From: an uncultured bacterium
GTDB taxonomy: Bacteria; Patescibacteriota; Patescibacteriia; Patescibacteriales; Patescibacteriaceae
Length of the DNA: 11,560 nt
Assembly (NCBI GenBank): GCA_937868555.1
Contig: CALMNI010000008.1
Coordinates: forward strand, 1-11,560
Direction of reading: 5' to 3'
Below are positions 1-6,371 of the stretch, piece after piece (within the stretch, counting starts at the first letter, position 1; each line of letters begins with the position of its first letter). Both the position numbers and the translations under genes were made by a program. Under the pieces are notes generated by a model. It was not told the DNA's origin, did no database searches, and saw nothing but the letters and a program-made list of their open reading frames with translations.

Positions 1-8
1 CGGTGCAT
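1..8 (-). CDS. 5' end of a divergent gene, product unknown (partial)
   Basis: Read on the minus strand, an ATG lies at 8-6 and the frame runs off the left edge after two and a half codons. It is preceded by AAAAGGAG (plus-strand 18-25), with 9 nt between GGAG and the ATG, which is close to ideal SD spacing. This is the only evidence for a gene, and nothing can be said about its product. A competing reading is that bases 1-51 in plus frame 1 (open until TAA at 49-51) are the tail of an upstream plus-strand gene; the SD-ATG pair makes the divergent reading more likely. Confidence 0.5.
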
Positions 9-69
9 GGTGGGAGGCTCCTTTTATGTAACGCTTGAGTCAAACAATTAAATTTTAAAATATAACCGT
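9..69. promoter_or_regulatory. Divergent intergenic region upstream of ppsA
   Basis: This AT-rich spacer separates the minus-strand start at 8 from ppsA. It holds the SD of the leftward gene (18-25), a short inverted repeat TTGAGTCAA (35-43) and a perfect 10-bp palindrome ATTTTAAAAT (52-61). A possible ppsA promoter is TTGAGT (35-40) with TAAAAT (56-61), but the 15-nt spacer is short. TATAAC at 61-66 is an alternative -10 with a 20-nt spacer. Neither is convincing. No SD precedes ppsA, so its message may be leaderless or nearly so. Confidence 0.3.
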
Positions 70-2445
70 ATGATTTTTATAAAAATTTTCAAAGACTTAG
101 GTATTAAGGATGTCCCTTCGGTAGGAGGCAAGAACGCTTCATTGGGTGAAATGTATAGAACCCTTACTTCAAAGAATATCCGTGTTCCTAATGGTTTTGC
201 GACCACAGCCGATGCCTATAGGCATTTTTTTGCTGAAACTGGTTTGATGGAAGAAATTCGAAAAATTCTCAAAGGCTTAAATACCCATAAAGTTGATGAC
301 TTAGGCAAGCGCGCTGAAAAAGTTCGCGCTTTGATTGTTAAAGCAGAATTTCCTAGCCAGCTCAAGAAGGATATTATTTCAGCGTACGACAAGCTTTCAA
401 AAATGTATGGTACGCGCGCTATTCACGTTGCTGTTCGTTCTTCGGCCACTGCCGAAGATTTGCCCGATGCTTCTTTTGCTGGTCAGCAAGATACCTATTT
501 AAATATTTCCGGTCATGAAGCATTACTAAAAGCTGTAAAGTATTGCATTGCTTCGTTATTTACAACCCGCGCTATTTCGTATCGCGTCGATAAGGGTTTT
601 GATCACTTCAAAATTGCCCTGTCAGTCGGCATCCAAAAAATGGTTCGTTCGGATATTGGCTCTTCGGGCGTTATGTTTTCTATTGATACTGAATCGGGAT
701 TTCAAAATGTTGTTTTAATTAATTCAATTTACGGCTTGGGAGAAAATATTGTTCAAGGAAAAGTAAATCCTGACGAATTTATGGTCTTTAAGCCAACGGG
801 CAAAATTATTTACCGGGCTCGGGGAAGCAAGCGCATTAAAATGGTGTATAGGAGCGGAGAAAGCGCTAGGCCGGTTAAAGATGTTCCGGTTCCTGCAACC
901 GATCAAATGAAGTATTCAATTACTGATGAGCAGGTTAAAGAACTCGCTCGCGCGGCTATGATTATTGAAGAGCATTATAAGCGTCCAATGGATATGGAGT
1001 GGGCAGTCGATGGCAAAGAAAACAAAGTATATATTGTTCAGGCCCGACCTGAAACAATCCATAGCGTTCGCGATTATAGCATTGTTGAAGAATATAAGAT
1101 TGCGGAGCATCCAAAAGCTATTGTGGCAGGGAAAAGCGTTGGCAATAAGATAGGCTCTGGAGTTGCTAATCGCATTATGAGCATTAAAGAAATTTCAAAA
1201 TTTAAAAAAGGACAAGTTTTAGTGACTGACATGACTGATCCCGATTGGGAGCCGATTATGAAAATCGCTTCTGCCATTGTGACTGATAAGGGGGGCAGAA
1301 CATGCCACGCCGCTATTGTTTCTCGCGAATTAGGAATTCCCTGCGTTGTTGGTACGGAAAATGGTTCTCGCATAATAAAAGCTGGCGATAAAATTACGGT
1401 AAGCTGCGCTGAGGGAGATGATGGTTTTGTCTATCCTGGTTTTGTGAAATACAGCGTAAAAAAAACTAACGTCAAAGATTTAGCTAGGCCGAAAACAAAA
1501 ATTTTGATGAATATTGGCTCTCCAGAAATGGCCTTTACGTCTTCGTTTATTCCTAATGATGGCGTCGGGTTGGCTCGTGAGGAGTTTATTGTTAATACAT
1601 ATATTAAAATTCATCCCTTGGCCTTAATTAATTATGCAACGTTGACAGATAAAAAAGTAAAGTCGCAAATTGATGCCCTTACGGCCGGATACATCGATAA
1701 GAAAGCTTTCTTTGTTGATCGCTTAGCCCAGGGAGTGGCGCTTATTGCGGCGGCGTTTTATCCAAAGCCAGTAATTGTTCGGCTTTCCGATTTTAAAACC
1801 AATGAGTACGCCAACTTAATTGGCGGCAAGGCGTATGAGCCAGTTGAGGCCAATCCGATGATCGGTTGGCGCGGGGCAAACCGTTATTATGACCCTAAAT
1901 ATGTTGAGGCCTTTGCTTTGGAATGCCAGGCTTTGAAACGGGTTCGGGACGATATGGGATTGGTTAATCTTAAGGTAATGGTACCGATGTGCCGTACCGT
2001 TGAAGAGGGCCAGCGCGTAATTGATCTTCTAGCTAAAAATGGATTAAAGCAGGGAAAGAATGGTCTCGAAGTATACGTGATGGCAGAAATTCCAGTAAAT
2101 ATTATTTTAGCGGAAGATTTTGCGCGAATTTTTGACGGTTTCTCCATTGGCTCTAATGACTTAACTCAATTTACTTTAGGTATGGATAGAGATGCCGGCT
2201 ACTTAAAAGTTGCCGGAACGGCCAATGAGAATAATCCAGCGGTTAAATCTTTAGCTCGCTATCTTATTGAAACGGGCAAGAGGACTAAAACTAAGGTCGG
2301 AATTTGCGGGCAGGGACCTAGCGATTTCCCTGAATTCGCCCGTTTTCTTGTTGAATGCGGCATTGACAGCATCTCTTTAAACCCGGATACTGTCATTAAG
2401 ACAACTATCGATATTCTAAAGACCGAAAAACGGTTAAAACGGTAG
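70..2445 (+). CDS. ppsA: Phosphoenolpyruvate synthase (pyruvate, water dikinase)
   Basis: This cytoplasmic enzyme converts pyruvate, ATP and water to phosphoenolpyruvate, AMP and phosphate. At 791 residues it has the usual length of the family. The N-terminal ATP-grasp/pyruvate-phosphate-dikinase domain (about 5-330) opens with GGKNASLGEM and carries RSSATAEDLPDASFAGQQ at 123-140. The swivelling phosphohistidine domain has GGRTCHAAIVSRELGIP with the carrier His413. The C-terminal TIM barrel has GVGLAREEF (498-506), GSNDLTQ (694-700) and the catalytic Cys746 in GICGQ, so all three catalytic stations are intact. The start gives the normal family N-terminus, although no SD precedes it. It leads a plus-strand cluster, with lepB starting 12 nt after its TAG stop. 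In a fermentative cell with reduced metabolism it could serve gluconeogenesis or run in reverse as a glycolytic step; that is inference. Confidence 0.95.
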   Translation: MIFIKIFKDLGIKDVPSVGGKNASLGEMYRTLTSKNIRVPNGFATTADAYRHFFAETGLMEEIRKILKGLNTHKVDDLGKRAEKVRALIVKAEFPSQLKKDIISAYDKLSKMYGTRAIHVAVRSSATAEDLPDASFAGQQDTYLNISGHEALLKAVKYCIASLFTTRAISYRVDKGFDHFKIALSVGIQKMVRSDIGSSGVMFSIDTESGFQNVVLINSIYGLGENIVQGKVNPDEFMVFKPTGKIIYRARGSKRIKMVYRSGESARPVKDVPVPATDQMKYSITDEQVKELARAAMIIEEHYKRPMDMEWAVDGKENKVYIVQARPETIHSVRDYSIVEEYKIAEHPKAIVAGKSVGNKIGSGVANRIMSIKEISKFKKGQVLVTDMTDPDWEPIMKIASAIVTDKGGRTCHAAIVSRELGIPCVVGTENGSRIIKAGDKITVSCAEGDDGFVYPGFVKYSVKKTNVKDLARPKTKILMNIGSPEMAFTSSFIPNDGVGLAREEFIVNTYIKIHPLALINYATLTDKKVKSQIDALTAGYIDKKAFFVDRLAQGVALIAAAFYPKPVIVRLSDFKTNEYANLIGGKAYEPVEANPMIGWRGANRYYDPKYVEAFALECQALKRVRDDMGLVNLKVMVPMCRTVEEGQRVIDLLAKNGLKQGKNGLEVYVMAEIPVNIILAEDFARIFDGFSIGSNDLTQFTLGMDRDAGYLKVAGTANENNPAVKSLARYLIETGKRTKTKVGICGQGPSDFPEFARFLVECGIDSISLNPDTVIKTTIDILKTEKRLKR

Positions 2446-2457
2446 TCGGTTGCTTAT

Positions 2458-3015
2458 ATGAAACATTTTCTTGAGTCTTTATTTGATATTTCAAAAACAT
2501 TTCTTTTGGTTCTCGTGATATTTTTGGGTGTCCGTTATTTTTTGGTTGGCCCGTTTTATGTTAAAGGTACGTCCATGGAGCCTAATTTTCATGAGCACGA
2601 TTATTTAATTACCGACAAAATAAGCTACCGCTTTAATGAACCCAAGAGAGGAGAAATAGTAGTATTCAAATATCCCGAAGATCCCCAGGAATATTTCATA
2701 AAAAGAGTTATTGGTTTGCCCGGAGAAACAGTCACTATTAAAGAAGGGCATGTTCTCATTGCTGATAGCAAGGGTGACAGTATGCAACTTAATGAAAGTT
2801 ATTTGCCGGCGTATGTTAAAACAATCTCTATGACTGAAGAACCGGTTACGCTTAAACCGGGAGAATATTTCATGATGGGAGATAATCGCAACGCTTCAAA
2901 AGATTCCCGCAGCTTTGGCGCTGTAAGCAAGAATTTCCTTATCGGTAGAGTGTTTTTGCGGATTCACTTTTTCGATAGCTTCCAGCATATAAAAACTCCT
3001 CTTTATACTAAATAA
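2458..3015 (+). CDS. lepB: Signal peptidase I
   Basis: This membrane serine protease removes signal peptides from Sec-exported proteins. At 185 residues it is of the short Gram-positive/CPR type. A single N-terminal membrane segment (about 12-33) is followed by the catalytic domain outside the membrane. Nucleophile Ser39 is in GTSMEPN, general-base Lys82 in FIKRVIGLPGE, and the conserved family box is GDNRNASKDSRSFG (141-154), so the Ser/Lys dyad is complete. It lies 12 nt after ppsA and 7 nt before hisS, with no promoter or terminator between, so co-transcription is likely. No SD is visible before the ATG. Likely substrates include the two surface proteins encoded at 6372 and 9052, whose predicted sites follow VSA and VHA, typical A-X-A-like motifs for this enzyme. 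Confidence 0.95.
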   Translation: MKHFLESLFDISKTFLLVLVIFLGVRYFLVGPFYVKGTSMEPNFHEHDYLITDKISYRFNEPKRGEIVVFKYPEDPQEYFIKRVIGLPGETVTIKEGHVLIADSKGDSMQLNESYLPAYVKTISMTEEPVTLKPGEYFMMGDNRNASKDSRSFGAVSKNFLIGRVFLRIHFFDSFQHIKTPLYTK

Positions 3016-3022
3016 TATTGCT

Positions 3023-4357
3023 ATGTCTAAGCCAATTACTAGAAAGCCCGCTCCAGTTGCGGCAAAACCAGCAAAAAAAATTGATCCGCCATCTCGACTC
3101 AAGGGAATGAAAGATATTCTGCCGGATGAGTGGCGTTATTGGCGGCTCGCAACTGATAAGGCATTACAGCTTGGAAAAACGTACGACTTTGAACGCATTG
3201 AAACGCCCTTGTTGGAAACATTGAGCTTGTTTGAAAAGTCCCACGGTAAAAATAGTGATTTAGTTGTTAAAGAATTATATAGTTTTGTTGATAAAGGAGG
3301 GGATAAAGTCGCTTTGCGTCCGCATGCTAAGGCGTCATTGGCGCGTGCTGTAATGGAGCATTTACTTATTGACGAATTAAAGCCAATGGTAAAAACTTGC
3401 CAACTTGGTCCCTCTTTTCGTTTTGAAAAGCCTCAGTCCGGCCTGTACCGTCAATTATCGCAATGGCATCTTGATATTATTGGAGAGACCGGGCCTATTG
3501 CTGACGTACAGCTTATTCAAATTGGCTTGAATTTCTTTAAAGAATTGCAGCTTGAAACTCAATTGGAAATTAATAGCGTTGGTGATGCGGATTGCCAAGC
3601 CCAGTATGTTGCTAAATTGGCAGAATATTATAAAGAAAGGACAAAGAAAATGAAGCTGCCGCTTGAATTAAAGAAGCAACTTGCTAAACAGCCAATTAGT
3701 GTTTTATTGTCAGGTGATGAACGCCTGCTTGAGATTAATGAAGATGCTCCGCAGATTGTTGATTTCCTATCCGAGGAGGCAAAAAATGATTTTTTCGTGA
3801 TCCTTGAATATTTAGATGCATTAGGGATAGGCTATAATGTGAATCCCCGTCTTTTTGGCCGCTTTGATTATTTCTCAAGAACTCTTTTCGAATTTGTTAC
3901 CCCAGAGGAAGAGGGACGCAAGCAGCAAACGCTTGCCACCGGAGGACGCTATCCGTTGTTGTTTGAAAGGCTATTTGGTAAAAGCGTGCCGGCCGTCGGT
4001 CTAACAGTAGGTTTAGATAGGACGGTAAGCCGTATTCGCAGCTTAAACCTTCCTTTAACGCCGGAGCGGGGAGGAGATATTTATCTTGCTCAATTAGGAG
4101 ATCAAGCTCGGCAAAAGGCCATGATAATGTTTGAAGAATTACGCAAAGCTGGTTTCAAAGTAAGCCAAGGATTTTTACATAATGGTTTAAAGCGCCAGCT
4201 TGAAGAGGCGCAAAAGATGAATGTCCGTTTTACGCTCGTTCTCGGGCAGAAAGAATTAATGGACGGAACTATTATTATCCGCGATATGGAATCCGGAGCT
4301 CAGGAAGTGGTTGATAATAAAAAAGTGATTCATGAATTAGAGAAGCGCTTAAAATAA
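3023..4357 (+). CDS. hisS: Histidyl-tRNA synthetase, divergent active site
   Basis: This class II aminoacyl-tRNA synthetase should charge tRNA-His. At 444 residues it has normal length, after a Lys/Pro/Ala-rich extension of about 24 residues preceding the family's opening GMKDILP (28-34). Motif 2 is GPSFRFEKPQSGLYRQ (129-144) and motif 3 is AVGLTVGLDRT. The C-terminal anticodon-binding domain (about 345-444) is complete, with the family-like stretch LVLGQKELMDGTIIIRD. This argues against HisZ, the HisG regulatory subunit, which lacks that domain. Several usual histidine/ATP-contact positions differ: LRPEGT is LRPHAK (His101, Lys103), the motif-2 region has Leu141 and Asp151 where Arg and Glu are usual, and RGLDYY reads GRFDYF (279-284). 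Arg133 and Gln147 are kept. It could be the organism's true HisRS or a paralogue. No SD; TAA stop, then a terminator. Confidence 0.85.
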   Translation: MSKPITRKPAPVAAKPAKKIDPPSRLKGMKDILPDEWRYWRLATDKALQLGKTYDFERIETPLLETLSLFEKSHGKNSDLVVKELYSFVDKGGDKVALRPHAKASLARAVMEHLLIDELKPMVKTCQLGPSFRFEKPQSGLYRQLSQWHLDIIGETGPIADVQLIQIGLNFFKELQLETQLEINSVGDADCQAQYVAKLAEYYKERTKKMKLPLELKKQLAKQPISVLLSGDERLLEINEDAPQIVDFLSEEAKNDFFVILEYLDALGIGYNVNPRLFGRFDYFSRTLFEFVTPEEEGRKQQTLATGGRYPLLFERLFGKSVPAVGLTVGLDRTVSRIRSLNLPLTPERGGDIYLAQLGDQARQKAMIMFEELRKAGFKVSQGFLHNGLKRQLEEAQKMNVRFTLVLGQKELMDGTIIIRDMESGAQEVVDNKKVIHELEKRLK

Positions 4358-4366
4358 TAATTTGTC

Positions 4367-4386
4367 ATTCCCGCGAAAGCTGGAAT
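4367..4386. repeat. Small palindromic repeat-like hairpin (ATTCC...GGAAT)
   Basis: ATTCCCGC, a GAAA loop and GCTGGAAT form an 8-bp stem with one C/T mismatch and a GNRA-type tetraloop. With its flanks (GTC before, C after) it closely resembles the dispersed element GTCATTCCCGCGAAAGCGG known from many bacterial genomes. It lies between the hisS stop and the terminator. No T-tract follows it, so it is probably not itself a terminator. Confidence 0.5.
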
Positions 4387-4388
4387 CT

Positions 4389-4414
4389 AAAACGGCCCTC
4401 GTGGGGTCGTTTTT
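4389..4414 (+). terminator. Intrinsic terminator after hisS
   Basis: AAAACGGCCC (4389-4398) pairs with GGGTCGTTTT (4404-4413) around a 5-nt loop, with one G-T wobble, and the right arm runs into TTTTT (4410-4414). It is placed to end the ppsA-lepB-hisS transcript and insulates rpsU, whose promoter starts 8 nt downstream. Confidence 0.75.
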
Positions 4415-4421
4415 AGTTTTA

Positions 4422-4450
4422 TTGACTTATTCCTCTATATACGTTATATT
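4422..4450 (+). promoter_or_regulatory. Sigma-70-type promoter of rpsU
   Basis: TTGACT (4422-4427) and TATATT (4445-4450) are separated by exactly 17 nt, each one base from consensus. The predicted start near 4457 leaves a leader of about 39 nt before the rpsU ATG. It lies just after the hisS terminator, so rpsU appears to have its own transcript. Confidence 0.65.
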
Positions 4451-4479
4451 CCAGGAGTCGATTTATATTAATTTTCTAG

Positions 4480-4491
4480 AAAGGCAGGTGA
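4480..4491 (+). promoter_or_regulatory. Extended Shine-Dalgarno of rpsU
   Basis: The leader reads AAAGGCAGGTGA, which matches the extended SD AAGGAGGTGA if one C is bulged. AGGTGA alone is a contiguous 6-base match and ends 4 nt before the ATG, the right distance for that register. None of the other complete genes in the window has a comparable match. Confidence 0.6.
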
Positions 4492-4495
4492 CCGC

Positions 4496-4732
4496 ATGGT
4501 AGAATTTAAACGGAAAAAAGGAGAAACTTTCGAAAGTTTTTTGCGTCGCTTTAATAAGCGCTTGCAGCAAAGCGGCAACCTCAAACAGGCCCGTTCTAAC
4601 CGTTATCACCGCAAGGACAAGAATGAACGTCAGAAAAAGACGAGCGCTCTTATCGGTCTTGAACTCCGCGAGAAAAAAGAATATCTCCGCCGTACCGGCA
4701 AATTTAAAGATGAAATGATGGGACGCTGGTAA
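4496..4732 (+). CDS. rpsU: 30S ribosomal protein bS21
   Basis: This small basic protein binds the 30S platform next to the 3' end of 16S rRNA, where the anti-SD lies. The protein is 78 residues. The N-terminal half carries the family pattern KKGETFESFLRRFNKRLQQSG (about 7-27), a typical bS21 start with the conserved Phe and Arg-Arg-Phe positions. The rest is a highly basic helix (RSNRYHRKDKNERQKK), then a tail EKKEYLRRTGKF like that of CPR-type bS21, making it slightly longer than many bacterial versions. Promoter, SD and terminator are all its own. It converges with the rel gene. The strong SD is notable because bS21 influences how the ribosome uses SD sequences; autoregulation is an inference, not shown by sequence. 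Confidence 0.85.
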   Translation: MVEFKRKKGETFESFLRRFNKRLQQSGNLKQARSNRYHRKDKNERQKKTSALIGLELREKKEYLRRTGKFKDEMMGRW

Positions 4733-4735
4733 AAC

Positions 4736-4769
4736 AAAAACTCCGTCGCTTATAAGCGACGGAGTTTTT
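4736..4769. terminator. Strong bidirectional terminator between rpsU and rel
   Basis: AAAAACTCCGTCGCT (4736-4750) pairs perfectly with AGCGACGGAGTTTTT (4755-4769) around a TATA loop. The T-run 4765-4770 serves the plus strand. Read on the minus strand, the hairpin is followed by TTTTTGTTTT, so the same element can also end the rel transcript. It starts 4 nt after the rpsU stop. Confidence 0.9.
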
Positions 4770-4773
4770 TATT

Positions 4774-4832
4774 CCCCTCCCCATTGAAAATGGGGAGGGG
4801 CCAGGGGAGAGGTGAACCAGGGGAGAGGTGAA
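4774..4832. repeat. Palindrome plus 16-bp tandem duplication (REP-like)
   Basis: CCCCTCCCCAT (4774-4784) and ATGGGGAGGGG (4790-4800) form a perfect 11-bp stem with loop TGAAA. Immediately next come two exact copies of the 16-mer CCAGGGGAGAGGTGAA (4801-4816 and 4817-4832), ending just before the rel stop codon (4834-4836). There is no suitable T-tract, so this is more like a dispersed palindromic element than a terminator. It contains an SD-like string (GAGGTGA), but no gene follows on the plus strand. Confidence 0.65.
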
Positions 4833-4833
4833 C

Positions 4834-6297
4834 CTATTTAAATCCCGGGATAAATCTTTTAAGTGATCCAAGGCGATAGCGCTTGGCGTATTGTTTTATT
4901 TTGGCTCTCGCCCGCCTTGTTTTAACAAATTTTAACCAGTCATAATTAGGGCCAGCTCGCTTTGCATCAATGATAATTTCAACCATATCACCATTTTTTA
5001 CTTCGGCATCAAGCGCAGCCATTTGATGATTAATACGGGCGGCTACGCATTTATTGCCAATGTCACTGTGAACTGAGTAGGCGAAATCAACCGGCGTTGA
5101 ACCTTTTGGCAAATCATGGACATCTCCATTGGGAGTAAAGACAAAAATACGGTCTTGAAAAATATGAAATTTAACTTCTTTAATAAAGTCGCTTGAGGAT
5201 GTTGCTTCGCGCTGTATTTCAAGAATTTCTTGCACCCACTTCGGCATCTTATCTTGGTCACCACCGCGCTTTTGTTTGTAGTACCAGTGAGCAGAAATGC
5301 CGTAGAGTGCTTCTTCTTGCATTTCGAGGGTGCGAATTTGAATTTCAGTTGCTTGTCCGCCGGGACCGAAGACAGTCGTATGAATGCTGCGGTAGCCATT
5401 CGGTTTTGGAACGGCAATGTAGTCTTTGAAACGATTATAGCTCGGACGCCAAATGGCATGAATGATTCCTAATACTTTATAACATTCAGCAACGCTCGGA
5501 ACAACGATGCGCAACGCGAAGACGTCATAGATTTCATTGAACTCTCTTTTTTTATCACGCATCTTTTGCCAAATGCTGTAGAGGTGCTTGAAGCGACCTT
5601 CAATTTCATATTGAATGCCTTCTTCATCTAATTTTTTTGAAATAATTGCTTTAAGCTTTTCGATGTATTGATTTAATTCTGTTTTGCGTTCGATTTCATA
5701 TGTATATTCTAGTTTAGCGTATTCTTCGGGGTATAAATATTTAAAACAAATATCTTCCATTTGCCAGCGTAGGCTCCAGACACCTAATAAACCAGCGATA
5801 GGAGCATAGATTTCTAGGGTCTCCTGTGCAATGCGCCGTTGTTTTTCTTTGGGAAGGCCGTCAAGAGTTCTGAGATTGTGTAAACGGTCTGCGAATTTAA
5901 TGAGGATAACACGCAAGTCTTCGGCCATTGCCAAGAACATTTTGCGCAAGCTTTCGCGGTATCGAGCAATACCTCGATAGCGAATTTTACTGAGCTTGGT
6001 AATACCTTCGACTAAGCGCGCTATTTCTTCGCCAAATTCTAAGCGTATATCCTCTAAGGTTGTTTCGGTATCTTCGGGAACATCATGAAGCAGACCAGCC
6101 ACAATGGTCGGCAGGTCGGCTCGAATTTGAGCAAGGATAAAGGCGGTATGAAGGGGGTGCTGGATATATGGTTCGCCGGTTTTTCTTTTCTGATCACCAT
6201 GCGCGTGTTCGGCAAAAGCAAAGGCTTTCTTCAATATTGAAGTATCAGCGTCCTGATGGCTTTTTTCAACTTGGGCTATAACTTGGTCAATGGTCAT
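4834..6297 (-). CDS. rel: Bifunctional (p)ppGpp synthetase/hydrolase, Rel family, short form
   Basis: This cytoplasmic enzyme makes (p)ppGpp from ATP and GDP/GTP and hydrolyses it, controlling the stringent response. The HD hydrolase domain (about 20-160) is intact: Arg38, His47, His71-Asp72, Glu75-Asp76 in LLHDVPEDT, Asp137 and Asn141 in ADRLHN. The synthetase domain (about 230-342) has Asp258, RFKDYIAVPKPNGY from 289, and Glu318 in TEIQIRT; RFKD is the RxKD signature of bifunctional Rel/SpoT enzymes. A TGS domain covers about 384-443. The protein ends at 487 after a basic helix starting YDWLKFVKT, so the zinc-finger/CC and ACT (RRM) domains of typical 700-750-residue long RSHs are missing. 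No frameshift is evident. The ATG at 6297 has only a weak TAGG before it, and a good promoter lies upstream. Confidence 0.93.
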   Translation of the reverse strand: MTIDQVIAQVEKSHQDADTSILKKAFAFAEHAHGDQKRKTGEPYIQHPLHTAFILAQIRADLPTIVAGLLHDVPEDTETTLEDIRLEFGEEIARLVEGITKLSKIRYRGIARYRESLRKMFLAMAEDLRVILIKFADRLHNLRTLDGLPKEKQRRIAQETLEIYAPIAGLLGVWSLRWQMEDICFKYLYPEEYAKLEYTYEIERKTELNQYIEKLKAIISKKLDEEGIQYEIEGRFKHLYSIWQKMRDKKREFNEIYDVFALRIVVPSVAECYKVLGIIHAIWRPSYNRFKDYIAVPKPNGYRSIHTTVFGPGGQATEIQIRTLEMQEEALYGISAHWYYKQKRGGDQDKMPKWVQEILEIQREATSSSDFIKEVKFHIFQDRIFVFTPNGDVHDLPKGSTPVDFAYSVHSDIGNKCVAARINHQMAALDAEVKNGDMVEIIIDAKRAGPNYDWLKFVKTRRARAKIKQYAKRYRLGSLKRFIPGFK

Positions 6298-6301
6298 GTG
6301 A

Positions 6302-6331
6302 TTGCCTATCTACTAAGTGATATGGTATTAT
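6302..6331 (+). promoter_or_regulatory. Possible promoter of the surface-protein genes
   Basis: TTGCCT (6302-6307) and TATTAT (6326-6331) are separated by 18 nt. The predicted start near 6338 gives a leader of about 34 nt to the ATG at 6372 and would exclude the ATG at 6330. Its -10 box abuts the -10 box of the opposing rel promoter (6333-6338). The -35 is only a four-of-six match, so this is tentative. Confidence 0.35.
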
Positions 6332-6332
6332 G

Positions 6333-6361
6333 ATTATAAAAGTTCGCTTTTGGCAAGTCAA
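6333..6361 (-). promoter_or_regulatory. Sigma-70-type promoter of rel
   Basis: On the minus strand, TTGACT (plus-strand 6356-6361) and a perfect TATAAT (6333-6338) are separated by 17 nt. The predicted start near 6326 gives a leader of about 29 nt before the rel ATG. The -35 hexamer is identical to that of rpsU. Confidence 0.7.
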
Positions 6362-6371
6362 AAAACCCCTC

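Noticed and set aside
35..43. TTGAGTCAA as a CRP/FNR-type operator
   Set aside because: The half-sites are too short and lack the 4-nt spacing and flanking bases of that family; it is probably chance in an AT-rich spacer.
3023..4357. HisZ (regulatory subunit of ATP phosphoribosyltransferase) instead of HisRS
   Set aside because: The C-terminal anticodon-binding domain is complete and no histidine biosynthesis genes are nearby, although the altered active site keeps a paralogue role open.
4801..4832. Tandem GGAGAGGTGAA-containing units as ribosome binding sites or a short CRISPR-like array
   Set aside because: There is no start codon or open frame at the right distance on the plus strand, and two adjacent copies without spacers are not a CRISPR array.
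5193..5472. Open frames on the plus strand, and one on the minus strand, inside rel
   Set aside because: They lie within the Rel synthetase and TGS coding sequence, show no family resemblance and have no ribosome binding sites; they are shadows of the real gene.
6330..6371. In-frame upstream ATG at 6330 as the start of surface protein 1
   Set aside because: It would put 14 residues (MIIKVRFWQVKKPL) before a classical signal peptide and would lie over the opposing rel promoter and upstream of the predicted plus-strand start. The neighbour's paralogous N-terminus matches a start at 6372.
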